NCBI GenBank assembly: GCA_026874595.1
Contig: CM049313.1
Coordinates: 56,565,159-56,629,158 of the forward strand
From: Sipunculus nudus
Lineage: Eukaryota; Annelida; Sipuncula; Golfingiida; Sipunculidae
Reading direction: 5' to 3'
Length of the DNA stretch: 64,000 bases
This document shows, piece after piece, positions 13,801 to 28,800 of the stretch. Each line of letters begins with the position of its first letter. Position 1 is the stretch's first letter. The notes under the pieces were generated by a model. It did not search any database. It saw only the letters and a program-made list of their open reading frames with translations, and was not told where the DNA came from. The position numbers and the translations under genes were made by a program.

Positions 13801-16800
13801 AGGTCTCTGTTACCCATATTCTTTAAGCTGTATGGGTCCAAAATACCCCCCCCCCCCCCCAGAGTAATGGAAAATTTGATACAAAAACTGCAGTATTTCA
13901 ATAACTACAACACTGATGGTCATGATTTTCGGCATACATATTGATCATGAGCTGTTCCATCAGTTTCTGCAGACTGGGTGTGCCACCTCAATTTTTTTTT
14001 CAAATTTTTACGAATTTTTTTCTTTTTTTTTGAGACCTTTAAAGATGTGGTTATCTGTCAACAGGGTACAAATCGCAACAACTGGACCTAGAATCTTCAT
14101 TCTTGTCATGCAAGGAGGCCCATGAAAGGTGCCTGTGGAAATTAGGTCTCTGTTACCCATATCCTTCAAGCTATAGGACTCCGAAGTATCCCTCAGAATA
14201 ATGGACAATTTGATACAAAAACTGAAGTATCTGAACAACTAATGCAGAGATCACCATGATTTTTTGCATGGATATTGACCATTAAGTGTTTTTATTAGTT
14301 TCTGCAGACTGGTGGAGCCACCTGTATTTTTGTATCCGCCAAAACAAAGTTTTGCAGATACTATGTTTTTGACCGAGTTCCTCCACCGCGGCGGCGTTCG
14401 TTTCCAGAGAGCTCCTCGGAGACTCATGGACCGATTTTTCCCAAACTTACACCTATTATCGGGTCACATGTGAACTGGTGCCTAACCAATTTGCGTTGAC
14501 CTCTGACCTTTCCTCTCTATCCAGTGTCCATTTGTGGGTCTGTTTCCACTCATAAACCCTCATATCTCGGGAACCGTTTGACCGATCAGGAAATAAAATT
14601 GATACAAATGTAGCCCTTGGATTGCTTTATAACATACACAAAAAATGGTGGCGCCACCTGTAACCATGTTTGCACAGTGTCCATCTGTTCATCTGCCTTG
14701 GGTTAAAATCACTCATATCTCTGCAGTGAATTGACTAATTCACCTGAAATTCGTCATGCGTATACATCCAGGATAGCTTTCTTGATTTATGACAGGTGGC
14801 GCCACCTACGTTCACGTTCACGCTGATGACATCCAAGCTTATATCTTGGGAACCGTTTGACCGATCAGGAAATAAAATTTATACAAATGTAGCCCTTTGA
14901 TAGCTCTGTAACATACACAAAAAATGGTGGCGCCACCTGTAACAATGTTTGCACAGCGTCTGTCTGTTAGTCTGCCGTGGCCTAAAATCACTCATTTCTC
15001 TGTAGTGGTTCGACATAACTGCCTAAAATTTTGCAGGTTTATACATCGTGGACAGCTTTCTTGATTTTATGACATTCTAGTTAACCCTGGACACATCCAA
15101 GCTCATATCTCAGGAACCATTTGACCGATTGGGCCAAAATTGTGCATGTGTTTAGATCTCACATAGGTCTTTATCATACACAAAACTGGAGGGGTTACCT
15201 GCAAAGATTTTTGCACAGTGTTTGTCTGCCATGGGCAAAAATCGCTCATATACATGTAGTGGTTTGACTTTTCTGCCTAAAATTTTGCAGGTGTATACAA
15301 CTTGGACAGCTTTCTGGATTTGTGGTAGGTGGCACAACCTACATACACATTTAGGCTGCAGACATCCATGCTAATATGCAACATACCTCACTCTATTTCC
15401 CCTTGCCATTCAATCCATGCCTCACTATCCGATTTTGGCAGATACATTGTCGGTTACGCGTATTCTAGTTTTAAAAGTTTACACATTTTTCTCTATTTTT
15501 GAGATATATAAATACAGACTAAATCTTGGCCTGTTGGTTAATCTGTTTGATGCTTCAGTTGAATGGGTATATACTACCATTCTAATGATAAAATTTCCTT
15601 TTGCTAATCTCTTCCCAGTCAGCTGAGCGTCATGACCCATGGGTCACTTGTTAATAATTATAATAATGATGATAATAATTGTAATAATATTGAAAACGCC
15701 ATCAGGTTCATCCTGGGAATGACAAACTGTGCTTAACACACAATTCTCCTGCCATAAACCTAGTGAGGGCACATAACTCTCCATGGTCTGTTACAGTATC
15801 ATTGTTTTAGTTCAGGAGTACGATTAAAGCCATTGCCTATTTCAGCAGTGATGTCATAATGGTTTCTATGGTGACTCAGACATGCCTTTCAACTCAGTTG
15901 GTCCACTGAAGTGTTCTTTAGACTACCCAGGACCATTGAGCCTAACATCTAAAACTCCTTCATTTAACAAGATTTTTCTAGGTCAGATGTAATATATATT
16001 TAATTTAGCTCTACACATTTTCAATAATCAAAAGCTCACACTATGTTTAGTAATTTTTGGAAATATAGTAATGTTACAATGAAAAGAAGTGAGTTTATAA
16101 AGAAATTGTACAATAAAAACAAGTGAGGTATTATCTGCTGTGTAAAAATAAATATAAATCATCAGGATTGTTTGAAATCAAAAATTTATTTGAACTGGTT
16201 AACTCTCAAATATGATTAACTTGGTAAGTCACTTCTTTGAAGCAGCCTGGTGAAAACCAGACTGAAGCTTTATGGCACAAATACACATTAAAGCATCTCT
16301 GATGCTCTCCAGGATATTTCTACCAGTCTACTTGTTGTTTTAGATCTGTTCAGCTATTACCAAGGTCAACAGTTCCTCTGATGTCTCCCCAGGTAGTTTT
16401 AGGTATGAAGGACTGGAATTATGGCATTTGTTGTATTTTTCAAATGAGTAAAACTCTGTATATTAAGGATAATTTAGGCATGCAGGGTTCCTAATTGAAA
16501 ATATGTGGTTGATGTGAAAGTGCTTTAACCCAGTGGCAAGCTTGTAAATGCCACCATGCCAGCTCAGGTTTTCTTTTTGGAGTCTTGACTTGTCGTATTG
16601 ATTCAAGAATAAACCCTACCTTTGATGTGCAAGGTCGCCTCGGGGAAATTTCGCTCAGGAAAATAAAACTCTTCATCTAAATATAAAAAGTTAGGTTGTG
16701 AAAGCTTTTGAATTGAATCTGCTCTAATGCGTTAGGCCAGTCTTTGGTATGGATCAGAGAATAAAACAGTGGATATGACATTTTATGAAAAAAAGATGTG

Positions 16801-19800
16801 AAATAAGAAAATTAAGTTAAAACTTGATCAGAGAGCATGTAAAGGAAAAGAGAGGGGATGATTATGAAAAAAAATATCAAAGGAAAAACCAAGAAATCCA
16901 TTGTGTCATATTAGCTTCATAAAACCATGGAAAATTTATTATAGAGATGGTCACAGGACTGTTACTTGTTAGGCTGATCATTCATCTCTTTGTTATACAG
17001 GTGTCTCTTCTTGAGGTTTTATATATGATTTTAGGAGATTTGAAAGTTATAACATTTCTAATTTTGATGACCTTCTTTGGAATCTTTGGAAAGATCATTA
17101 AACTGCAAATTGATTATCATTAATTCGTAAAACAGGAGAAGCTTAAATTTGCAGAATAATAAACAGATTTTCTGTGTCATTGATGTCATTTTGACTAAGA
17201 CATGATTATCTGAAATCAATGTCTTTTCCACATAATATAAAAGCAATAGCTTGAGATTGTTTTAACACAGTTTGAGATAAAATTACTTCTTTGGTGAACA
17301 GATTACTTTGTAATCTAAACAATATGAAGATATTAATATTAATTTTTTCCCAGAATAATCAAAAGTTGGCCAGTTGTCACTGGGGTTTTATAGATGTTAT
17401 ACTTTACTGTGGGATCATTCAACATGCACTTTTCAGGAAGTTAGAACCAGAAGATTTACAGAGGTGGAACCTCCAGAGAATCCTTCCAAATAGAAAAAAA
17501 GAGAATGATTTTGTAGTATAATTGATCAAGTCTAGATTTATTTTTACACTGACTTGAAACATGACGTGAACCAAACAAATAGTTGGCTCATGCAAATGAA
17601 CACAATACATCATTAATTAATATCCTCATCTTTCTTCATGGCCAGTGATGAATGTATAAATTAACATGGTTGATTGGGGGAAAATCTGACAAATGGACCC
17701 CAACAATCACCAGATCTGGCATCACTGACAACTGTCACTCAAGACCGGCTTCTGTGGCTCAGTGCTAGAGGGCAGGACGTAAAGCTTGGAGATTGTGAGT
17801 TTGTATCTCGGCCGAGGCAGTGAGGTTTTTCATGGTCAGTCCCCATCCATGGTGAGAGTTCTGTAGGCTTAATTGGAAAGCTGTGCCCCACAGCTGTGTA
17901 TCACTCACAAGTGCCTCCTTAGGGGGTTCCTCAGTGTGACAACCTAGCAAGGGGGATGATTACACACCCAGGACCCGCAGGTGCGGTAGACACAGGGCCT
18001 GGTTGACACAAGGATACAAAATAAAAATGATAGGAAGCAAGTGCATCCGCCCTGTCAAGTAGTCCGAAACTGAAATGGAAACTCTGCAGATGTACATACT
18101 AAGGTTAAGAATTAGATAAGTCAGCATTAAAAAATGGAGGCTGTTACCTCCACCAAAAAAATTAAAACAAAAAAAACCAAAAAATGTCACTCTAGCAGGT
18201 GGTGGCCTAACTCGCCACAATATCTGTGGACAGAATGACTGGTCACTCAGAAGTTTGGTGGTCTTAAAGACTTGTAGATTCATTATCCCCTCGCAAAGAA
18301 GTTGCGAAAGGAATATAGTAACGTCTCCGTTCGTGTGTCCTTCCTTCTGTCCGTCCAAAATTGAATTGTGGATCAATTTCAAGCCAAACCATTTGCCCAA
18401 ATCCTTTCATCTCACTCATATGGCTTACCCACCCATGGATGAAGAAACTCGATTTTGAGGTCACGGGGTCAAAGGTCACGGCCAAAGCACCCACTTCTTG
18501 AAAAAGCTTGTGGATTGATTTCAAGCAGAACCGATTGACTTAAACCTTTCATTTCGCACATATGGCTTACCCACCCATGGATAAAGAAACCTATCGATGT
18601 TGAGGTCCCTGGGTCAAAGGTCACGGCCACAGCACCCACTTTTTGAAAAAGCTTGTGGATCGATTTCAAGCCAAACTGTTTGACCAAAACCTTTCATCTC
18701 GCACATATGGCTCACCGACCCATAGATGAAGAAACCTTTCTGTTTGAAGTCATGGGGTCAAAGGTCACAGCCACAGCACCCACTTTTTAAAAAAGCTTGT
18801 GGACCCATTTTAATCAAAACCACGGACCTAAACCTTTCATCTGCACATATGGTTCACCCACCCATGGATGAAGAAACCTATCCATTTTGAGGTCACAGGG
18901 TCAAAGGTCAAGGCCATTGCACCTACTACTTGAAAAAGCTTGTGGACCCATTTTAAGCATCTGCTAAGTCATGCTCCACTTTGCAGTGCCCTTGTGCCAT
19001 ATGCTTTTTGTCAACTGGACCCAATCCTTCTTAAGTTAATTGAGTTGCTAGCCCAATATGTTATTATCCCCTCATAACAAATTTGCAACAGTGGATATAC
19101 TAACTCCTATGTTTGTACATCCATCTTCCTGTCTGTCTTCCCATCCGTCTCAATATACCTTATTGATCAATTTTGAGCCAAATCATTTGACCTCAAGCTT
19201 TTTCCTTCACATATGCCTCACCCACCCATACATGTACAACTTATTAAGTTTGACGTCATAGCTCAAGCTCACACCCCCCCCCCCCTCCTCATTTTAACAC
19301 TTGCGTAATACACCCCATATCATTATGCTCCCATGTGAGGGGATGCTCCGCTTTGGGGTGCCCCAGTTTTTAAGAGTTTCATGTTATCATCAGGAGTGAT
19401 TGGTTTTCAGTTATTTCACTAAATAAATGGTTTAATTGTCAGAGTGACAAACATAAAGACATCAATAACTTAGTAAATTGTCACGGATTGAATGAAGTAG
19501 TGGTTTGAAGTAGCTCACATATATCAATTTACAGCTGACTTATTTAATGTTTCAAGAACTAGTGGACCTCCAAATGGTGGCCAGCTCATTTCTGTAGATA
19601 TTAGTGGCCTTCTGCAAATTGAAACCTCCATGAATGATTCTAAATCCACAATAAATAAGTACAGCAGGATGAAAGAGAGAAAACGGGGAGATTTTTCTTT
19701 CACTGCACAACATTTTTATTTCATGTGTTAATAATATGTGTAAAATGTTAAGAGTATCACATTAAGAACACAATGTATGTAACATACTAGAAAAGATCAA

Positions 19801-22800
19801 CTGTTTCCTCAGCAACACAGGTTCGGGGAACAACAACTGACAGATGTCAATATATGGAGAAATTTACGCTCCCGAGGCAGCGGAAATCTTGCGCTTCTAA
19901 GGAAGCAACTGATTTTCACGCTGCCAGCTTTGACTGTTTATGATATATTTAGACACCAGATGGCTGTTCGTTGTCCACTGAAATAAATGTGCGTATGATG
20001 TGACAAGCAGCCAATCAGATGCCAATAAATAAACACTCGACAGGCATCCTGGCTCCGCCCATTGCTGCGCTTCAAACGCCGCTTGATGAGTTCTCAGTCA
20101 AATTTAAATTGCTCCCTCTGCATTCTCGCATCATCGACCGCTTCGTTTATGACAGTAGGACTGTGTTAGCTTAGCCATGTAACTGTTGTCTGCAGAACTG
20201 AAACCAGCCAGCGAGGTGTGCACGCAGCCTTTGTTGTTACGTTTCGTTTGAATTACAGCTCATCCGCCGAGCATCCTATGTGCCCAAGGCCCTAAGCAAA
20301 CCACGTCAGGGGCAATTCTATCTGAGCCAGTGGCCTGTTCAGACGGTTACGCTGGGGGATGAGCTGTCACTCAAAAAGAAATAAATATGATTGGCTCCGT
20401 GTATTCCTCGCTTGGCTTTGTCTTCTTGCACAAGGTCTCATCTGATTGGACAAAAATACAGTGCTCCCCTCTGGTGTTGCAATTCAGGATACGAGGTCAT
20501 AACAAACAGCGCCTTACGATATAGGTAGTAGCCCTATAGGTAAAGCGCTGTGTAAAGAGCGTAGGAGAAATAGTAAGCTCAGCAACACTGAAACCTAACT
20601 TGGTCTGCCCCATCAGGAGTTCAAGCTAAGTCTCCACGTATCTCTTCTTCCTATCCCGCTCGTACTTTATCTCTCTTGTTGTCTTATCACTGAAACTAAT
20701 GATATTTAAGCTTTTGGCAGCATCCTCATTTCAGTACATCACAGATTGTAAACTTATTTTTAGCTCAGCTGACAGAGCACAAATCATAACAATTGGACCT
20801 AGAAGCTTCCAACTCGACATCCTGGAAGGTCTGTCAAAAATGCATTTAGTAACACACCATTGCCAGTACCAACTGGTCAATAAGCTGAGCCTCATGACCC
20901 ATGGGTCACATGTTATTGTATCCCCAGACAAAGTCGGGGGGATACTATGTTTTCATACCGGTCCCGCCGCCGCTGCTGCATATAAATCTTTTTGGCGCGA
21001 TAACTCAAAAAATATTTCACGGATCTTTACCAAACTTGGTATATGTATAGATATGGGTGAGAGGACGACGCCTTTATAAAATGAGGTCATGATCTTGACT
21101 AGGATCGTGTCCTTGACCTTGAATAGGTCCAATTTGGGGGAAATTCACACAAATTCTTAAATATATCAAGAAATCTTGCATGGATTGATCCCAAAATCAA
21201 GTTGATGGAAGATCATGGATAGGTTTGTCATGTTACAGAAACTGGTGGCGCCACCTATTATTCTTTACTTGTTTTTCGTGCCGTTAATACCCTAACATTG
21301 CCACTTAACAGTACTGTGAGCATTATAAGTAAAAAACTAATGGACATATTTCTTTCATATTATGCATATACATAAATATGGGTTATTGGATGATGTTTAT
21401 TTAAATTGGGGTCATGACCTTTCTTATGAGAGTGGCCTTGACCTTGAATATTGCCGTATATGGTGAAAATCACACAAAATTATTAATATCTCAATAAGGG
21501 ATGCATTGATTGGTCCAAAAATCAACTTGCTCGAAGATCTAGGATAGTATTGTCATGTACCAGAAACTGATAGGGCCACCTGTTTTTCTTTTACTTGTTT
21601 TCGTGCCTTTAATACCCCATTATTGCCACTTAACAGTACTGTGAGCATTATAAGTCAAAAACTAATGGACAGATTTCTTTCATATTATGCATATACATAG
21701 ACATGGGTTAGGGGATGATGTTTATTGAAATTAGGGTCATGACCTTTTCTATGAGAGTGACCTTTTCTATGAGTGTGGTCTGATATTATTTGTTGCTGAA
21801 GATGGGGAGCCTATTCTTAAAGGGGGGGGGGGGGGAATTAATTGTCTGGGGATACTATGGCACCTGCGATGCAAAGAAATATCTAGTTTTCATGTTGAAT
21901 ACAAATGGAAATTCACAAAGTAAAATGATTTTTTAACATATTTTCTATTGGGGAAACTTCTTTTGGTCTTTTTAATTGGAACTCGGTTCTGTATTAGTAT
22001 ATACTTTTGGATGATGAAATATTGATGGAACAGTGCTAAAATTAATTAGAATAGGGTTGGTTCTGTAAATACAATATCAGCTTCTGGGAAATAGAACATA
22101 TCTACTTAGAGAGCAGGATTGCCTTATTTTCTCAAAGTTATTTATTCCATTCAACAGTTCAATTAGAACTGGTCATTAGTGTCTGCAGCTGTTTCCATCT
22201 TTTACTTCTAACTGGCACTTGATGAAAGATCTAAAACTGCAAATGACATTAAGCATTTGAAGCAGCTGATTTGCTGGTTTTCCAGGACCAGCCAGAAATT
22301 AAGATGGTGAAAACCTCCATTGAATACAATGGGATAAGCTTAAATAACGAGAAGTTAGTCCATTAGAGATGAGATCTGTTAGTTTACTAATATGATCCAC
22401 TTAATTAGCAATGAGTCAAGCTCTTTGCAAACAGTATAATGAATTCTTGACAAGAAAAGGTTAAGAAATGGGAAATGTTCATAAATCATTCATTAAAATG
22501 AACAATGCTGAAAGGTCTGTCCTGAAATTTGAACATTTTTTATAAAATACATAAACTCCATAAAAGATGTAAAAAAGAGATCTACACAAAGTCTTTATCA
22601 CATTAGTAACTTGTTGGATGTTATTAATGTTAAGATTGTTTTTACAATTTCTTCAATAGATTGATTATGGATATAATTTCAGAAATTAGCAGTGCCTTTC
22701 ATGCAGGGTTCAGGTCTATTATAGTTATGCATCCTACAGCTGTTAATCAGTTAGTTCAAATATTTAAATGTTAATTTATTGATAATGAAAACAGTGATTC

Positions 22801-25800
22801 ATTGATTGTGTCTAGAGAATAACTTGGAAAGTGATAAATATCAGGGTTCCCACAGGCTTAAAGATCCTGTAATTTATTTAAGTCCTTCAATTGTTTCTGT
22901 TTAGATAATTTTGGAAATATCCTTGAAAAGACCTTAAATTTCACACTCGTAACCAGATATGTCACACCAAAGGAGGCTAAGGTGATATAATTAGTCTGTG
23001 AATAAAGACCATTCATATGATCATCTTTGTAGGCAAGATTTATACAAGAAATTGGGAAAAAACATATTGGTTGAAGAGAAATGTAATGCAATACAAAACC
23101 CTTGAAAATACAAATAAATATCATTGTTACTTTGAAAACAACATGAAAATGAGACTAAAAATTTGTTAGGACCCTCAAAGTGCATATTAAATTTTTGTAA
23201 AATGCTTTTGCAGGTTATTTGGTATAACTTTTATTCATACATTTCCGGAAAACAAGATTAATTATTTTAGAAATGTTAATTTGTTTCAGGATATGAACAT
23301 ATATGAAGTTTAATAAGTATTTAGGGTTAAGGCTTAATGACACACAAAAGAATAAAAATTTGGATCTACAGTTATTTTAACATATATGTAAATATTTGAA
23401 TTTTTCTTTTTATGTTTGGAATATTAATATTTAAATTAGGGAGGAACCCTGGTTAAATGTTATGAATTACAGATGTTTAAATTATCCCTGCACATGTAAT
23501 TTTTTTTTTCATAATTTATCATATAAACATGAACAGGGATTGAAGCTTGTCAGTAGACAATGAAAATAACAGTTTTAGGTCATGTGATATCAGTGGTTCA
23601 GTTTGGTCGTCATGTGATACTTCTTTTCAGCCAATCAGATGGGGACAGTATCTGATAGGATTTCCCATCATGTTTTGTATGTTTAATCTCTGATTACTGA
23701 TTTACATTCAGTTGACTGCTGTTTCCTTGACCTAGCTCAAGTTATGGTACATTAGTAGGAATAGCAATACGACAGGGATAAGAAAATCTCATGTATGGAC
23801 ACAAACACCATGCTGGATGATGTTTATTGAGTCTGCCTGGGTTGTACCTATGGCATTTTACAAACTGATCACAGTAAATGCTTTTATGATATGTACAGGC
23901 TTGTTGTGCAGTCACCTGTCTTGTAAACATAACTTCCCTTCAACAATAATTTCTAACTCTTGCTTTGCAAATATTCTAATTCAGATGCAAATACAGTTGC
24001 AGGAGCAAGCTGTAAAGACATGTCTGGCTTGTCTAATGGGGTGGTTATTTGTTTTAAGTTTGAAGCACTGCCGTCAGTGCTAAAATGTTTGAACACATGT
24101 ATGAATTAATCTTCATGACAAATACAATCAGTGGTTTCATAATAGCAAAGCTGTTTTCTTATGAGATTTTAAACTCTTCATAGTTTTGTGAGGGACTTTT
24201 TTTTGCAAGCTTTCCATTAACCTACAGTGGTACACTTAATATTATCATTATCAAATTGAATACTTAAAATGTGGGCAAAATCATAACAATTTTTTGAGAC
24301 CTCATGAGAAGAGTAGATATTCTTGCTCCTTAAATTCAGATAACATGAAAAATCTGATATTTAATATAAACCCTTTACCGTTCAAATTTTATTCCTACAG
24401 ATATGGCCAATAACAAGTATACAGTGCCAAAGAGAGTATTATAAATGATCATTTACATATGTAGATGAGGCATCTTTTTCACAAAGCTTTCATTTTCATG
24501 ATAATTTCCCTTTTGCAAATGTCACAAATTTGAAATCTTGCGAGAAAAAAAAAACCAACCACAGTGTTCTTTTATTTAAAAAAAGAGGAACTTCTTAATA
24601 TTGCCAATTCCTTGATGCTTAGTTCAGTGAATTCAGTATTCCTTTGTATATTTATTATATTATTTGTTGCATATGGCGGGCTCAATTTAACATTTTACTT
24701 TTCCTATATATTGAATTCAGAAAATCTTATATAAAGATAGCGCTTAAATCAACAATACTTTGCCACTGTATATTTTTACTGAGTTCTCTGCTGGTTTGGT
24801 CCAATCGTAGTGAAATTGTCTGCAGATAGACCAACTGTGGCCTGTCTTTAGGGTGTCTTTATGTTGTATTTTCCTGCCATTATCAAACACTGAGTGATTC
24901 CATCCTTGCCAGCTTTTCAAAATCTTCCAGTGGCTACCATTATTTGTTTGATATGAGCCAAAATCTGGATCTCGAAGTGGATATAATTACAGACTTAAAC
25001 CTGAATGTCACATCTTAAAATGGCTTTATTGTTAGTGGTAAAAAATGCCCTAATTTAGGTTTTTCCAAGTTCTTTTCATGGTCTGTTAGATTAATTTTAA
25101 AGGAATTTTATTCTTAATCAATATGCACATTAACATTATTATGTGAACTGTTTTTCAGGGTGTTATATGAGGGGAAGGAGCAAGTCAAGTCTGGTTGTCA
25201 GATGGTCCACCTGACCCCTGGAGGTCATTCCGCCAATGTTAACAACAGTACGAGCAGTAGGATTTACATCACGTACCGCCGAGCGGAGGAGACGGCAGCG
25301 TGTGATAGTCTGGCCGTCATGGACATCTGTGTCATCATGGCTAACAAGGTGAGAATTACTGTGATGACACAGTGAATAGAGGGCTATTCTAGGCTATCCT
25401 AGGCTTAGTTTATACCCCTTGCACACACAAAATGGTTTTGGGCAATGTGGATTGATCAGATTGGTTTATAACCATAATGTGTGTTCACACAGGCATCTAG
25501 CACCAATGCATGAGGTGTACATCCATATGTGCATTAATGTAACAAAATGCTGAAAAAAGTATTCACACTGTGACCCAGTTTCTGCTTCAGAAATAGGTCT
25601 GAACCCTTCTGAATGCAAACTGAGCTTTCACACGACACTTTGGCCGAGTGGAAAACTTGACTCACCTGTTGAGCTGGATTCAAATGATTTTGCCAAAACA
25701 GATTGCAAATTGTTTGGATTGCTGTGTGAATGCTTAATTCCCATTCAAAATGGTTTTAAAGCATTTTAGATTTGCTGTGTGAAAGAGTTATTACAATATT

Positions 25801-28800
25801 GAAAATACAGTTCTGCCAGTAGGAAGTATGTAACAATACACTGGCTCACTGATACATCATGTTACCATGTCACACTTGGTATTTTGGCTAAAACGGGTAC
25901 AAAAATATGAACTCGAGTACCAGATAGGCATTACCTGAATCAGACTTGAGTACTCGTTACCATGGCAGTGCTGTAAAGATAAAATGGACATCTTTTTACC
26001 AATACAAAATATGCATAAATTTGACCTTGTGACAGCTTAGCTTTATCCCAACAAAGGAAAAGATATATGTTTTATCAAGGCCACAGTTAATTTGAATAGC
26101 ATATTTTTAGAGCCTTATGCCAGGCTACAATAATGAATAAACAGGCCTACAGACTGCCCATAAATTTGCAGTTATATTCAGATATGCATCTACAAACATG
26201 AGTACTCAAGTCCAAATTTTTTACTCTAGTACTCAGTAAGTATTACCTGGACTCAAGTACTCCTTTCAGCCCTACTTGGTATTAGTATCATCAGCTGCCT
26301 CAGTATCAAATCACAGATGATATTAGATTGTACGACCTGCATGGTAGTCTTAGGATGCCAAAAGAAGCAGGTAAGGTGAAACATGATTGGTCAGAATCAA
26401 GTTGAATAATAATTCATTGGCTATTTGTATGGGGAAAAAAGTAAATTTTATCAGAAGAAATTTGAAAAAGGAAGACCATTGGTTTGGAATATAAACCATG
26501 ATATATATTATTGTGTATGGTATACAGAATAGTATGTCATGAGTGACATATCTCAGTTTGTGATTGTGTAGTATGTAACAGTCTGTATTGTATCATTAGA
26601 TAATATATTGTTCTAGCCAAAGCTTGTAGATGTTACAATACCTCATGAATGGTTTCCTAACATAGCATGTATAATGTACAGTGAAACCTCATTGTGTCAA
26701 AATTGAAGGGACCCTCAGAAAACTTCAACACATCTCAGGTTCGACACAAGCAGGTTTTGTTGGGTAATAATTTAACTAGAGTTGTCCTGAATATCAAGTC
26801 TGTAACTTCAACATAATTGGGGTATTCGGCTTGAGCAAGTTCCACACAATGAGGTTTCCCTGTATATTGGCTTTTGTCCTGCTAGTCTTTTTATATTGTA
26901 ACAAAATGGTATTTTGTTAAGGATTAAGGAGGGATATTTCAGTAGAAACAGTTTTCTTTTATAAGCTAGCTTTCTATCTATTATTGTATCGCCAGACATA
27001 GTCTGGAGATACTATGGTTTAGGCATGGTCGCGCCGCCGCCCCCGCCGCAGAGATTTCTTTTGGACACAATAACTCAAAAAATATTTCACGGATCTTTAC
27101 CAAACTTGGTATATGTATAGATATAGGTGAGAGGACGACGCCTATTTAAAATGAGGTCATGACCTCAACTAGGAGAGTGACCTTGACCTTGAATAGGTTC
27201 AATTTTGGGGAAAATCACACAAATTCTTAAATATCTCAAGAAAACTTGCATGGATTGATCCCAAAATAAAGTTGATCGAAGATCATGGATAGGGTTGTCA
27301 TGTTCCAGAAACTGGTGGCGCCACCTATTATTCTTTACTTGTTTTCATGCCGTTTAATATCCCCAAAATTGCTACTTGACAGTACTGTGAGCATTATAAG
27401 TCAAAAACTAATGGACAGATTTCTTTCATATTATGCAAATACATAGATATGGGTTATGGGATGATGTTTATTTAAATTTGGGTCATGACCTTTCCTATGA
27501 GAGTGGCCTTGACCTTGAATATTGCCATATATGGTGAAAATCACACAAAATCATTAATTTCTCAATAAGGGATGCATGCATTGGTCCAAAAATCAACATG
27601 TTCAAAGTACTTGGAAAGTATTGTAATGTACCGGAAACAGGTGGCGCCACCTGTTATTCTTTTACTTGTTTTGTGCCGTTTAATACCCCATCATTGCCAT
27701 TTATCAGTACTGTGAGCATTATAAGTCAAAAACTAATGGACAAATTTCTTTCATATTATGCATATACATGGATATGGGTTATAGGATAATGTTTATTTGA
27801 ATAGGGGTCATGACCTTTCCAATGAGTGGCCTTGACCTTAAATATTGCCATATATGGTGAAAATCACACAAAATCATTAATTTCTCAATAAGGGATGCAT
27901 GCATCGGTCCAAAAATCAACTTGACCCAAGATCTTGGATAGTAATGTCATGTACCGGAAACAGGTGGCGCCACCTGTTATTCTTTTACTTGTTTTCGTGC
28001 CGTTTAATACCCCATCATTGCCACTTCACAGTACATTTATAACCTGTGAGCATTATAAGTCAAAAACTAATGGACAGATTTCTTTCATATTATGCATATA
28101 CATAGACATGGGTTATGGGATAATGTATATATAAATTGGGGTCATGACCTTTCCTATTAGATTGGCCTTGACCTTGAATATTGCCATATATGGTGAAAAT
28201 TACACAAAATCATTAATATCTCAATAAGGGATGCATGCATTGGTCCAAAAATCAACATGTTCGAAGATCTTGGAAAATATTGTCATGTACCGGAAACAGG
28301 TCGCGCCACCTGTTATTCTTTTACTTGTTTTCGTGCCGTTTAATACCCCATCATTGCCACTTAACAGTACTGTGAGCATTATAAGTCAAAAACTAATGGA
28401 CAGATTTCTTGCATATACATAGACATGGGTTAGGGGATGATGTATATTGAAATTTGGATCATGACCTTTTCTATGAGAATGACCTTTTCTATGAGTGTGG
28501 TCTGATAATAATTGTTGCTGAAGATGGGGGCCTATTCTTAAAGGGGGGGGGGGGATTAATTGTCTGGCGATACTATGGCACCTGTGGTGCCAAGAAATAT
28601 CTAGTTAAATATAGGTCGGGGGTTAATTTTGGCAGTGTCACCATTTTATATGACAGGGATCAGTAATATTTCGATCGATCCTTGTCAAGCTTGTTTGTTA
28701 TTCAAACAAGCGTAGGGTTTCAATATGATAATATTTGTAGCTAGAGCAGAGGTATTTGGATGAATAATATCGCGTGGAAATATTACTCACTCAGTCATTG

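Noticed and set aside
12277-14238. Antisense ORFs in A1 with repeated peptides ([14 protein letters not shown])
   Set aside because: Periodic with the 337-bp unit, interrupted, and not conserved between units beyond the DNA level.
16560-16680. Possible family E fragment (gaaatttcgctcaggaaaat)
   Set aside because: Match too short, and no terminal gtggttg or caaccac found nearby.
17740-17815. Functional tRNA gene
   Set aside because: The B box is degenerate and acceptor and T stems do not pair; better explained as a SINE head.
18264-18687. Antisense ORFs of 72-146 codons over D1
   Set aside because: They follow the 143-bp repeat unit, with the same peptide recurring (KLFQEVGA..., [10 protein letters not shown]), so they are translation of a tandem repeat. 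No domain recognised.
27598-28422. Repeated ORFs reading [14 protein letters not shown] in C2
   Set aside because: Tandem-core translations; the GGTGGCGCCACC palindrome supplies the constant residues.
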